Positions 17,294-25,583 are shown, counted from the stretch's first letter. The stretch is 28,435 bases of DNA from JBIKWM01 sp044356305 (GCA_044356305.1 JBIKWM010000039.1:1-28435), one strand, 5' to 3'. The notes: generated by a model not told the origin, from the letters alone. Program-made: numbers and translations.

Positions 17294-18406
17294 ATGAGAA
17301 CAGTCAAGTCTTTTTCAATCGCACTGCTATGTGGGCTGATGGCAGCCTCATGCGCGCTTCCGGTCATTGCGCAGAGCTACGATGGCCCCGAGAGTGTAGA
17401 ATACGATTATGCCAATGGCCGTTGGCTGGTGGCCAATAAGAACAGCGGTGCCATTTTGGCCCGCGCTGACAATGGAACGCTTACTGTGTTCGCCACCGAT
17501 TTCTGTAACTCGGGGCCCTATGGCATCGAGATAGTGGGCAACTACCTGTACGCCTGTGCCAATGGCGGCACTCTCTTCAAGTTTGATCTGACCACAGGGG
17601 GCACCCCTGTGGCTTCGACCCAATTGGGAGCCACCTTTCTGAACGGCATCACACACGATATTTCCGGCAATCTGTACATCACCGATTTCACAGCCAAGAA
17701 GATATACCGTTACAACACCGTTTCGGGCCAGTTCAATGTGTACGTGACCGGCCTGGTCAAGAGCCCGAACGGCATCTTGTATGATGAGGCCCAGAACCGT
17801 TGCGTGTTCGTCAACTGGGGCTCGGCTGCGCCAATCATGGCCGTGAGTCTGGCCGATTCGAGCATCAGCACCTTGGCAAATACTAGCCTGAGCAACTGCG
17901 ATGGACTTAGCCGCGATGGCAGCGGAAACTGGTATGTGAGCAATTGGGGCATAAATGGCATCAGCCGCTTCGGTCCCGATTTCTCTTCCGGTCCCACTAC
18001 AGTAGTTTCAGGACTGAGCAGCCCGGCCGACATATTCTACAACACGGTTACCGATACTCTGGCTGTGCCTAACAGCGGTGCCAGTGGCACCAACGGCAAC
18101 ACTGTCACTTTTCACTGGTTCGGCACCGCCACCGATGTTCAGGATGCGGGTCCGCAGACCATGATAGACCTGGCCGTTGACCCGGCCCACGGTCTCGTCC
18201 GTTGCTATCTTGACCGTACCGGTCGTGCCACGCTGAGCTTAACCGATGCTTCGGGCCGTGTGCTGCTTTCAAAGGAGATCGGACACCCCAAACGTGGCTG
18301 GCTTTCGCACCACATTGATATGGGCGATTGGCAATCAGGCATCTACATAGCCAACCTCAATTTTGAGGGACGAACCGTTTCGCAGCGGTTCAGTACACTG
18401 CGCTGA
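17294..18406 (+). CDS. Secreted NHL/SMP-30-type beta-propeller with T9SS sorting tail
   Basis: This 370-residue protein has a signal peptide ending near PVIA-QSYD. The body contains repeated propeller-blade strands such as GPYGIEIVGNYLYACA, LNGITHDISGNLYITDF, SPNGILYDEAQNRCVF and CDGLSRDGSGNWYVS. This is typical of NHL or SMP-30/gluconolactonase-like six-bladed propellers. The last roughly 75 residues (ATLSLTDASGRVLLSKE, SGIYIANLNFEG, QRFSTLR) form a type A sorting domain. An enzymatic role is not supported; it could be a binding or hydrolytic surface protein. The ATG at 17294 is preferred over the TTG at 17282, which falls inside a promoter-like CTTTG. A possible lipobox (AASC) occurs in the signal, but the VIA-Q signal peptidase I site looks better. 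Confidence 0.82.
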   Translation: MRTVKSFSIALLCGLMAASCALPVIAQSYDGPESVEYDYANGRWLVANKNSGAILARADNGTLTVFATDFCNSGPYGIEIVGNYLYACANGGTLFKFDLTTGGTPVASTQLGATFLNGITHDISGNLYITDFTAKKIYRYNTVSGQFNVYVTGLVKSPNGILYDEAQNRCVFVNWGSAAPIMAVSLADSSISTLANTSLSNCDGLSRDGSGNWYVSNWGINGISRFGPDFSSGPTTVVSGLSSPADIFYNTVTDTLAVPNSGASGTNGNTVTFHWFGTATDVQDAGPQTMIDLAVDPAHGLVRCYLDRTGRATLSLTDASGRVLLSKEIGHPKRGWLSHHIDMGDWQSGIYIANLNFEGRTVSQRFSTLR

Positions 18407-18504
18407 GAGCAGAATTCAGTAAGTACTGACCTTCGACATTTTTTTATTGCTCCGCGTTGCGAGATTAGCTGCGTCTAATTTCCAACCCCTTTTAATCATC
18501 TTAC

Positions 18505-19773
18505 ATGAATTCTGTTGATGTTGTTGTGATAGGCGCAGGCCCATCGGGCTGTGTGGCCGCATCGTATCTGGCAAACCAGGGCTACAAGGTGGCGGTGTTT
18601 GAAAAGGCCGTTTTTCCGAGGTTTGTGATAGGCGAGAGCCTTTTGCCCGTGAGCATGGGCCACTGGGAGGAGGTGGGAATCTTGCCACGTATGATGGAGC
18701 AGGGATATGCCGAGAAGCGCATTGTCCGATTTGTTCGAGGCGATGAGACCTACGACCTGCCGTTCCGAGAGAATTTCACTGAGGGATGGAGCTATACATG
18801 GCAGGTGCCCCGTGCCCATTTCGACAACATAGCGGCCGAAGAGACACAAAAAAAGGGTGTCACCATCCATTTCGGATACGGGGTCGAAAGTGCTGATCTT
18901 TCTGATGCATCGAAGGTGGTTATCACGGGCAGCAACGGCACGGACAGCATAACATACCAAGGACGTTTCCTGATCGATAGCAGCGGTTATGGCGGCACAA
19001 TGGTCAAGCTGCTCGGACTGCGCGATGAACGCAGCACCACCAACCGACAGGCTTTCTTCACACATGTGGCCGAGACGGACGAGATGCGTTCGCGCACCTA
19101 TCAGCCCATGCAGATATCGTTCGAGATCATGGCCACCGACCTCTGGTTCTGGATCATCCCGTTCAGCAATGGGGTGACGAGCCTAGGCTTTGTCGGGGAT
19201 ATGCGCCATTTCGATGCGCTCGATGGCGTCAATTCAAAGGAAGAGGCATTTAATATCATGGTCAAGCGCAGCAAACGGTTCAAGGAACGGTTTGAGGACC
19301 TGCCTTATCTGTTCGAGCCGCACATCATCAGCGAATACACGCATTACAACGAGAAACTGTACGGACAGAACCATGTGCTGACAGGCAACTGTGCCGGTTT
19401 TCTGGACCCCGTTTTCTCATCGGGTGTGGCCTTTGCCACCGAGAGCGGACTGGTGGCCGCCAAACTGCTCGACAGGCAGTTGAAAGGCGCCACAGTGGAT
19501 TGGGAGACCGACTACAGCAAGCACATTCGCTGGGGTGCAGCCGTATTCCGCTCCTACATCGATGCCTGGTACAATGGCGATCTGCACAAGATCTTCTTCT
19601 CGCCCCAAGTTGAGATGAGTATCAAACAGCAGATCGTTTCGGTGTTGGCGGGCTATGTGTGGGATATGAGCAACCCCATGGTGAGCAAGCACCACCGCAT
19701 ACTGCGCACCATGGCCCGCGTGGTTGAACTTGAGGCCGAACTGGCCGCCAAAAGGGCCGAGGCCATGGCCTGA
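18505..19773 (+). CDS. Flavin-dependent halogenase-like FAD monooxygenase
   Basis: This is a 422-residue FAD protein. The dinucleotide fold is at the N-terminus (VVVIGAGPSGCVAASYLA, residues 6-23), followed by FPRFVIGESLLP (37-48), a signature of phenol/pyrrole-type halogenases. It also has WFWIIP (214-219), which fits the WxWxIP motif, and FLDPVFSSG (299-307), which fits FxxPxxSxG. Lys71, in GYAEKRIVRF, is a candidate for the active-site lysine. These point to a flavin-dependent halogenase or a close relative that only oxygenates. The substrate is unknown, and no flavin reductase, carrier protein or pigment cluster is nearby. The C-terminus is a charged helix. It is followed after 56 bases by hemA. 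Upstream, TTG (18457) and TAATTTCC (18476) form a weak promoter candidate. Confidence 0.82.
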   Translation: MNSVDVVVIGAGPSGCVAASYLANQGYKVAVFEKAVFPRFVIGESLLPVSMGHWEEVGILPRMMEQGYAEKRIVRFVRGDETYDLPFRENFTEGWSYTWQVPRAHFDNIAAEETQKKGVTIHFGYGVESADLSDASKVVITGSNGTDSITYQGRFLIDSSGYGGTMVKLLGLRDERSTTNRQAFFTHVAETDEMRSRTYQPMQISFEIMATDLWFWIIPFSNGVTSLGFVGDMRHFDALDGVNSKEEAFNIMVKRSKRFKERFEDLPYLFEPHIISEYTHYNEKLYGQNHVLTGNCAGFLDPVFSSGVAFATESGLVAAKLLDRQLKGATVDWETDYSKHIRWGAAVFRSYIDAWYNGDLHKIFFSPQVEMSIKQQIVSVLAGYVWDMSNPMVSKHHRILRTMARVVELEAELAAKRAEAMA

Positions 19774-19829
19774 CATTCCTGTGACAGAGTCGCGCCTGCG
19801 CTTGTGCAATTTCGCGGCCTCATTCAGGG

Positions 19830-21065
19830 ATGGAGCGTTTCCGCATCATTGCATTCACCCACCGCACTACTGATCTGAAAGAGATCGGGAGGTTGCACAT
19901 TGCCACTGAGGAGCGAGCCGAACGCCTCGGTGCCATGCGTTCGCTGTCGGGGATTGATGAGCTTATGTACCTCAGCACCTGCAACCGCGTGGAATTCGTA
20001 ATGAGTTCTGAGCGTCCGCTCAATGATGCCCACCTGCGCAATTTCTTCGCATCACTCATGCCCGATTGGAACGAATCCGACCTCGATTGGGCCATGGCAC
20101 ATGCTCAGGTATACGAGGGCCGCGAGGCGTTGCAGCACCTGTTCTTCGTGGCATCGAGCATCGATTCGCTGGTTGTGGGCGAACGCGAGATCATCACCCA
20201 GGTGCGCGAGGCGTACGAGCAGTGCCGCAGTCTCGGCCTTACAGGCGATGCGCTCAGGTTGTTGATACGTGCCACTATTGAGACCGCCAAGAAAGTCTAT
20301 ACCGACACCCAGATAGCGCAGAACCCAGTCAGTGTAGTATCGTTGGCGCACCGCGAGATGCTTACCATACCTGTTGGGCCGCGCCCACGGGTGGTGATGG
20401 TGGGTGCAGGGGTGACCAATCGGTCCATGGCCGAATATCTGATCAAGGACGGCCCGATGGAAATCACGGTATATAACCGCACCATTGCCAGAGCCGAGGA
20501 GCTTGCCTCGCACATTGGCGGCTCGGCCCGTTCGTTGAGCGAATTGGGAACCCACTCAGGAGGATTTGATATTCTGATAACCTGCACCGGTGCGGCCGAT
20601 CCGGTCATCGGCAAAGAGTTGTTGCAGCAGTTGATCGTGCAAAGTCCGGGCCCCAAAGTGGTAGTGGACCTCGCCCTGCCCAGCGATCTGGGTCCGGGTG
20701 CCGCAGATCTGCCCGGCATCACATATATCGGGCTATCGGAATTGAAGGAACAGGCCCGAAGAAACCTGGAGCAACGCCAGCGCGAGATAGAGCGGTGCAA
20801 GACCCTCATACGCGATTCAATAGCTGAGTTTGAGGTGCAGCTGCGCGAACGGGATGTGGAACTGGCCCTGCGCGAAGTGCCCCAACTGGTGCACGAGATA
20901 GGACAGAAGGCTCTGAACGAAGTGTTTGCCAAAGATCTGAGCACCCTTGACCCCCACGCTCGCGAAGTGCTCAATAAGGTGGTGGCCTACCTCGAAAAGA
21001 AGTACATAGCCCTGCCCATGAAAAAAGCCAAGGAGGTCATGCTGCATGGCCACACCTTGGCTTGA
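19830..21065 (+). CDS. hemA: Glutamyl-tRNA reductase
   Basis: HemA reduces glutamyl-tRNA(Glu) with NADPH to glutamate-1-semialdehyde, the first committed step of C5-pathway haem synthesis. At 411 residues it is of normal length. The catalytic cysteine is C51 in YLSTCNRVEF. The conserved block SLVVGEREIITQVREAY follows, then the NADPH-binding region VVMVGAGVTNRSMAEYL and VYNRTIARAEELA. A long C-terminal dimerisation helix (LKEQARRNLEQRQREIERCK) is present. The ATG at 19830 gives the usual N-terminus (RIIAFTHRTTDLKEIG). hemC and hemD, often found next to it in Bacteroidota, are not here. The leader is probably very short, because a CAATTTCG promoter-like box ends 15 bases before the start. Confidence 0.97.
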   Translation: MERFRIIAFTHRTTDLKEIGRLHIATEERAERLGAMRSLSGIDELMYLSTCNRVEFVMSSERPLNDAHLRNFFASLMPDWNESDLDWAMAHAQVYEGREALQHLFFVASSIDSLVVGEREIITQVREAYEQCRSLGLTGDALRLLIRATIETAKKVYTDTQIAQNPVSVVSLAHREMLTIPVGPRPRVVMVGAGVTNRSMAEYLIKDGPMEITVYNRTIARAEELASHIGGSARSLSELGTHSGGFDILITCTGAADPVIGKELLQQLIVQSPGPKVVVDLALPSDLGPGAADLPGITYIGLSELKEQARRNLEQRQREIERCKTLIRDSIAEFEVQLRERDVELALREVPQLVHEIGQKALNEVFAKDLSTLDPHAREVLNKVVAYLEKKYIALPMKKAKEVMLHGHTLA

Positions 21066-21225
21066 ATTTTCGGAGAGCGATTATTGCCGAGATAATCTGA
21101 TCAGTGGTTTATCCATGGATACATCTATTTCTTCCTCAGTATTTTGATCGGAATCAATGCTGCCGTCCTGCCTTCGATAAGTGATCTGAGCGAGGCGGTC
21201 CGAATGTGGCGCATCTTGCCAGACC

Positions 21226-21233
21226 TACCTTCG
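21226..21233 (+). promoter_or_regulatory. Candidate -7 element TACCTTCG before the NMO gene
   Basis: It matches the TAnnTTTG pattern with one change and lies 25 bases before the ATG. No -33 element is evident. Confidence 0.3.
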
Positions 21234-21258
21234 TGGCCCCAAAAGGAAAATAGCCCCG

Positions 21259-22269
21259 ATGAGACTTGAGACAGCCTTTACAAAGTCGTTAGGAATTGAA
21301 TTTCCAGTGATCATGGCCCCCATGTTCCTGGTGAGCAACGAGGCCATGGTGCAGTCGGCCATGCAAGCGGGCATCATGGGCTGCTTTCCCAGCCTCAACT
21401 ATCGCAACAAGGGCGAGTACGAGCAGGTGTTGGTTAACCTGAACCGGTACAGGGCCGAGTCGGGAGCCAAGGGCAACTATGGGGTCAATCTGATTGTGCA
21501 GAAGACCAATCCGCTGCTCAAAGAGCACCTGGAGGCATCGGTGCGGCAGAAGGTGCCGTTCTACATCACCAGCCTTGGCAGCCCAAAAGAAGTGATAGAG
21601 GCGGCCCGCAGCTATGGAGGCAAGGTGTATTGCGATGTGACAAATGTGGAGCACGCTGGCAAGGCGGCCGAACTGGGCTGCGATGGGTTCATTGCAGTGG
21701 GGCAGGGGGCAGGCGGACATGCCGGCCCCTATCCGTTGCAGATCCTGGTACCGGCCCTTAGGCGCGAATTCCCGAACATCCCGGTCATATCGGCCGGTGG
21801 GGTGGCCAGTGGCGAGGGCATTGTGAGCATGTTGGCCCTTGGAGCACAGGGCGTGAGCATCGGTACGGCATTCATTGCCACCAACGAGGCCGGGGTCAAT
21901 GACGCCTATAAGCAGGCGGTGGTCGATGCCAGGATGGGCGATATTGTAATGACAGATAAGATTAGTGGCACCCCTTGCACCATCATTGACACCCCCTATG
22001 CCAAAAAGATCGGTTACAGGCAGAATTGGCTCGAACGTCAGCTCAGTACCAATGCGCGCACTAAGAAGTACTTCAAGATGCTGGTGCAGTTGCGTGGTAT
22101 GAAGAGGTTGGAGCAGAGCATCAGACCCGCCAATTATCAGACACTATGGTGTGCCGGACAGAGCGTTGAAATGGTGCGCAACATCCGGCCAGTGCAGCAG
22201 GTGGTAACTGATCTTGAAACGGAGACCATGGCCACATTGGAACGGCTATCCGCCATATCGCGGGCCTGA
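21259..22269 (+). CDS. Nitronate monooxygenase-family flavoprotein
   Basis: This is a 336-residue FMN-dependent TIM-barrel protein of the nitronate monooxygenase / 2-nitropropane dioxygenase family. The start FPVIMAPMFLVSNEAMVQSA binds the flavin edge. GQGAGGHAG (residues 148-156) contains H154, the position of the catalytic base in class I enzymes. ISAGGVASGEGIVSMLALGA followed by GVSIGTAFIA binds the FMN phosphate. Such enzymes oxidise alkyl nitronates (for example propionate-3-nitronate), but some homologues are enoyl reductases, so the substrate is open. The gene stands alone and converges on porT, with a perfect hairpin between the two stops. Confidence 0.9.
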   Translation: MRLETAFTKSLGIEFPVIMAPMFLVSNEAMVQSAMQAGIMGCFPSLNYRNKGEYEQVLVNLNRYRAESGAKGNYGVNLIVQKTNPLLKEHLEASVRQKVPFYITSLGSPKEVIEAARSYGGKVYCDVTNVEHAGKAAELGCDGFIAVGQGAGGHAGPYPLQILVPALRREFPNIPVISAGGVASGEGIVSMLALGAQGVSIGTAFIATNEAGVNDAYKQAVVDARMGDIVMTDKISGTPCTIIDTPYAKKIGYRQNWLERQLSTNARTKKYFKMLVQLRGMKRLEQSIRPANYQTLWCAGQSVEMVRNIRPVQQVVTDLETETMATLERLSAISRA

Positions 22270-22282
22270 ATCCAACATGTGC

Positions 22283-22301
22283 TTCCGGGATCATCCCGGA
22301 A
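22283..22301. terminator. Hairpin between converging NMO and porT genes
   Basis: Perfect 8-bp arms TTCCGGGA and TCCCGGAA are separated by a 3-base loop, 13 bases after one stop and 9 after the other. There is no T tract on either strand, so as a terminator it would be atypical, but the position suggests a shared two-way 3' end. Confidence 0.55.
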
Positions 22302-22310
22302 CTGCGTTGA

Positions 22311-23060
22311 TCACTCGAAATAGAACGACACCAGTACCGATTTCGACCCGAGGAAATCGATGCTCTCTGCAAAGGGGGTCCCGTCTTTCACAATCAGGTT
22401 GTTGATGCCGAAGGCCACTTTCACCTCCATGGTGAACTTGAAGAACTTTAGGTACCAGTCGGCCCCTACACCGATATCATACGTATAGTCCTCGCGTTTG
22501 AGTTTAAGGATGGTCTCTCCGTTCTCGTTCACATCCTCCTTACTGGCCATGTCGTACATGAACTTGCCACCAGCGGTGACAAACACACGGTAGTTGTTGA
22601 TCCTGCGCGAGCGGAATCGGAAGTAGAGCGGTAGCTCCATGAACACCGACTCGGTGGGACGGGTGTAGGTCTCGGGCACCGTATCGTTGCGATAAATGGT
22701 GTACTCCATGGTGCGGCCCACGAACGAGATGCCAGGTATGAACCTCAAGTTGAAGTGTTCGCCCAGACGCAGGTCGCTCACAATACCGAGGGTGAACCCT
22801 GGCGAACCGATGGGCCGCACCACATATATCGAGTCGAGGGCATCGAGGTCGGCCACATTCTTCACCACGAAATCGAAATAGTTGAGACCCAGTATGAACC
22901 CGAAGTGCAACAGTTTCCGGTCGTACTTGGGCAGGTTGAACACCTTCTTGTCCTCGGTCTTCCTATTGAATGGTTTCTCGCGCTGCGCAAGGGCAGGGGC
23001 CGTCATCACAAGGGTTGTGACGAGGGCCAGAGCCATGCGGATGAGCGGTCGGGAGTGCAA
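22311..23060 (-). CDS. porT: PorT-family type IX secretion protein
   Basis: This is an outer-membrane beta-barrel protein required for type IX secretion (SprT in gliding bacteria). It is 249 residues with a signal peptide ending APALAQ, then KYDRKLLHFGFILGLNYFDF, a stretch I recognise as typical of PorT. Barrel strands follow (FTLGIVSDLRLGEHFNLRFI, PGISFVGRTMEYTI) and the end is SVLVSFYFE. The start is uncertain. The ATG at 23036 leaves a signal peptide with no positive charge, while the TTG at 23060 supplies MHSRPLIR, so I prefer TTG. It follows ubiE by 15 bases, a pairing that recurs in Bacteroidota. It is consistent with the sorting-tagged proteins elsewhere in the window. Confidence 0.86.
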   Translation of the reverse strand: MHSRPLIRMALALVTTLVMTAPALAQREKPFNRKTEDKKVFNLPKYDRKLLHFGFILGLNYFDFVVKNVADLDALDSIYVVRPIGSPGFTLGIVSDLRLGEHFNLRFIPGISFVGRTMEYTIYRNDTVPETYTRPTESVFMELPLYFRFRSRRINNYRVFVTAGGKFMYDMASKEDVNENGETILKLKREDYTYDIGVGADWYLKFFKFTMEVKVAFGINNLIVKDGTPFAESIDFLGSKSVLVSFYFE

Positions 23061-23075
23061 GGTGCGGGCCTTGGG

Positions 23076-23825
23076 TCAGTCTGCGGTGCCGGTGTAGATG
23101 GTGGCTATGCCGAAGGTGAGCTGGCGGGCGCTGCAACGCGCAAATCCGGCTTTTAGCATCTCATTTTTAAATGCCTCGCCATCGGGGAAATTGCGCACCG
23201 ACTCTGGCAGGTAGGCGTAGGCCGAATCGTCTTTCGACACCATTTTGCCGAAAAGGGGCAACAGCCGGTCGAAATAGAACCAGTACAGTTGTTTGATGGG
23301 GAAGGCGGTTGGGCGCGAAAATTCGAGCACCACCATCATGCCACCAGGCCGCAGCACCCTGCGCATCTCGCACAGGCCGCGGTGCAGGTCCTCGAAGTTG
23401 CGCACCCCGAAGGCCACGGTCACCGCATCAAACGCCCCATCGGCAAATGGCAGGGCCTCGCTGTCGCCACTCAGCAGTTGCACACGGGCATCGAGGCCAC
23501 GGGCAGTCACTTTTTTGCGGCCCAGCTCCAGCATCCCTTCCGATATATCGACCCCTATCACCTTGTTAGGGTTGAGCGAAAGGGCCTCAAGTGCAAGGTC
23601 GCCCGTGCCGGTGGCCACATCAAGTATCTGCTTGGGGGCCAATGGTCTGAGGCAGGCAATGGCCTTCTTTCGCCAGATTATGTCGGTGCCCAGCGAGAGC
23701 GAGTGATTGAGCAGGTCGTAGCGGTGCGCGATGCTATTGAACATGCGCGCCACCTGCTGTTTCTTGCCATCGGCAGACTGTGCGTAGGGTCGCACCACCA
23801 AGGGTTGTGGCGTGGCTGTGTCCAT
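23076..23825 (-). CDS. ubiE: Demethylmenaquinone methyltransferase UbiE/MenG
   Basis: This SAM-dependent enzyme performs the C-methylation that makes menaquinone, the main respiratory quinone of Bacteroidota. It has 249 residues. The family signature FNSIAHRYDLLNHSLSLG is near residues 29-46, the SAM-binding motif LDVATGTGDLA at 68-78, GVDISEGML at 91-99, and VAFGVRNFEDL near 137-147. I chose the ATG at 23825 over a TTG at 23840, because that TTG overlaps a promoter-like TATCTTTG. The leader would then be only about ten bases. porT follows on the same strand, probably in the same transcript. Confidence 0.96.
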   Translation of the reverse strand: MDTATPQPLVVRPYAQSADGKKQQVARMFNSIAHRYDLLNHSLSLGTDIIWRKKAIACLRPLAPKQILDVATGTGDLALEALSLNPNKVIGVDISEGMLELGRKKVTARGLDARVQLLSGDSEALPFADGAFDAVTVAFGVRNFEDLHRGLCEMRRVLRPGGMMVVLEFSRPTAFPIKQLYWFYFDRLLPLFGKMVSKDDSAYAYLPESVRNFPDGEAFKNEMLKAGFARCSARQLTFGIATIYTGTAD

Positions 23826-23837
23826 CTGTAAGGGCCG

Positions 23838-23845
23838 CAAAGATA
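23838..23845 (-). promoter_or_regulatory. Candidate -7 promoter element TATCTTTG of ubiE-porT
   Basis: This is an exact TAnnTTTG match on the minus strand, 12 bases before the ubiE ATG. No -33 TTG is at the normal distance. Confidence 0.45.
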
Positions 23846-23881
23846 GGCCCGTGCAATGCCGAGGGGGGCGGTTGTCGGGTC

Positions 23882-23897
23882 GCTGACACAGGTCAGC
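23882..23897. promoter_or_regulatory. Inverted repeat GCTGAC-n4-GTCAGC upstream of pckA
   Basis: Perfect 6-bp arms with a 4-base spacer lie 22 bases before the pckA -7 box, close to the -33 region, in a divergent gap. It is a plausible operator for a dimeric regulator; the regulator is unknown. Confidence 0.4.
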
Positions 23898-23919
23898 TTC
23901 TGCGTATCAACTGAAAAAG

Positions 23920-23927
23920 TACTTTTG
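23920..23927 (+). promoter_or_regulatory. Candidate -7 promoter element TACTTTTG of pckA
   Basis: This is an exact TAnnTTTG match 42 bases before the ATG, followed by an AT-rich leader. The -33 region has no clear TTG and is instead close to the inverted repeat at 23882-23897, as might be expected of an activator-dependent promoter (inference). Confidence 0.5.
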
Positions 23928-23969
23928 CACGCCTCAAACGACCCATCATTAAATTATCTTGATTGAAGC

Positions 23970-25583
23970 ATGAACGAATTCGGAACACGCGCTGAGGGCG
24001 CAACCGTGGCCAGCATCGGCCTGAAGAATGTTGAGGCCGCCTACTGGAACCTCACCCCTGCCGAGCTGGTGGAAGAGACCCTGCTGCGCGGCATGGGCAC
24101 CCTGACCGACACCGGAGCTCTGGCCGTTGACACTGGCGAATTCACGGGCCGCTCGCCCAAGGACAAGTTTGTGGTGTTTGACAGCACCACCGAGAACACC
24201 GTGTGGTGGGGCGATATCAACATCAAGTTCGACCCTGCCAAGTTCGACCTGCTCTATGACAAGGTGTGCGCCTACCTGATGGGTAAAGAGGTGTTTGTGC
24301 GCGACAGCTATGCCTGTGCCGACCCTGAGTACCGCATCAACATCCGTGTGGTGACCGAGTACCCTTGGAGCAACCTCTTCGCCAACAACCTGTTCCTGCG
24401 CCCAACGGCCGAGGAGATCAAGACCTTCAGCCCCGAGTGGACCATTCTCAATGCCCCGGGCTTTATGGCCGACCCGGCCAAGGACGGCACCCGCCAGCAC
24501 AATTTCGCCATACTCAACTTCACAAAGAAGATCATCCTCATTGGCGGCACAGGCTACACCGGTGAGATCAAGAAGGGCATCTTCTCTGTGCTGAACTATG
24601 TGCTGCCACAGGAGCGCAATGTGCTGAGCATGCACTGCTCGGCCAACGTGGGCAAGGACGGTGACACCGCCATCTTCTTCGGGCTGAGCGGAACAGGCAA
24701 GACCACACTGAGTGCCGACCCCGAGCGCAAGCTGGTGGGTGACGATGAGCACGGCTGGGCCGGAGACCGCTTGTTCAACTTCGAGGGTGGATGCTATGCC
24801 AAGTGCATTGACCTGAGCCGCGAGAAGGAGCCGCAGATCTTTGATGCCATCAAGTTCGGCACCATCGTGGAGAACATCAATTTCATTGACGGCACCAGCA
24901 CGGTCGATTATGCCGACAAGAGCAAGACAGAGAACACCCGTGCGGCCTACCCCATTGAGCACATCGACAACATTGTCACCCCCAGCATTGGCCGCAACCC
25001 GAAGAACATCTTCTTTCTCACGGCCGATGCCACGGGCGTATTGCCCCCTATCTCAAAACTGACCCCGGGCCAGGCCATGTACCACTTCATCAGTGGCTAC
25101 ACAGCCAAGGTGGCAGGTACCGAGATGGGCATCACTGAGCCGCAACTGACCTTCTCGGCCTGTTTCGGATCGGCATTTTTGCCGCTGCACCCTACCAAAT
25201 ATGCCGAGCTGTTGGGCCAGAAGATGCGCGAGCACAACGTGAACGTGTGGCTCATTAACACCGGCTGGAGCGGTGGCAAATACGGTGTGGGCAAGCGCAT
25301 GAGCCTCAAGTACACCCGTGCCATGATCACCGCTGCCATGCGTGGCGAGCTGAACAACGTGAATTATGTGAACCACCCGGTGTTCGGCATGGCCGTGCCC
25401 CAGAGCTGCCCCGATGCACCGTCTGATATCCTGAACCCTCGCGAGACCTGGGCCGACAAGGAGGCCTATGATGCTCAGGCCAACTCGTTGGCTGCATCGT
25501 TCGTGAAGAATTTCTCGAAGTATGCCGAATTCGCCAATGCCGAGATCATGGCCGCAGCTCCCAAAGTGGCGCAGACGGCCTGA
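23970..25583 (+). CDS. pckA: Phosphoenolpyruvate carboxykinase (ATP)
   Basis: PckA interconverts oxaloacetate plus ATP with phosphoenolpyruvate, CO2 and ADP, the entry to gluconeogenesis. The 537-residue length is standard. Visible landmarks are TGRSPKDKFVV (residues 59-69), the substrate-binding GGTGYTGEIKKGIFSVLNY stretch, and the P-loop GLSGTGKTT (238-246). DDEHGW (258-263) is the second metal/nucleotide motif, and ENTRAAYPIEHI comes later. Codons end strongly in C or G compared with the first genes in the window, suggesting high expression. It has its own promoter candidate and a textbook terminator, so it is monocistronic, and is divergent from ubiE. Confidence 0.98.
   Translation: MNEFGTRAEGATVASIGLKNVEAAYWNLTPAELVEETLLRGMGTLTDTGALAVDTGEFTGRSPKDKFVVFDSTTENTVWWGDINIKFDPAKFDLLYDKVCAYLMGKEVFVRDSYACADPEYRINIRVVTEYPWSNLFANNLFLRPTAEEIKTFSPEWTILNAPGFMADPAKDGTRQHNFAILNFTKKIILIGGTGYTGEIKKGIFSVLNYVLPQERNVLSMHCSANVGKDGDTAIFFGLSGTGKTTLSADPERKLVGDDEHGWAGDRLFNFEGGCYAKCIDLSREKEPQIFDAIKFGTIVENINFIDGTSTVDYADKSKTENTRAAYPIEHIDNIVTPSIGRNPKNIFFLTADATGVLPPISKLTPGQAMYHFISGYTAKVAGTEMGITEPQLTFSACFGSAFLPLHPTKYAELLGQKMREHNVNVWLINTGWSGGKYGVGKRMSLKYTRAMITAAMRGELNNVNYVNHPVFGMAVPQSCPDAPSDILNPRETWADKEAYDAQANSLAASFVKNFSKYAEFANAEIMAAAPKVAQTA

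Noticed and set aside
18416..18445. Terminator after the propeller gene (TCAGT-AAGT-ACTGA before a T run)
   Set aside because: The stem is only 5 bp and the T run starts about nine bases after it, so support is too weak to list.
21079..21097. Inverted repeat GATTAT/ATAATC after hemA as a terminator
   Set aside because: The stem is only 6 bp and AT-rich with no T tract after it.
21125..21214. 29-codon basic frame on the minus strand between hemA and the NMO gene
   Set aside because: Too short, no promoter match at the right place, no recognisable family; nothing supports expression.
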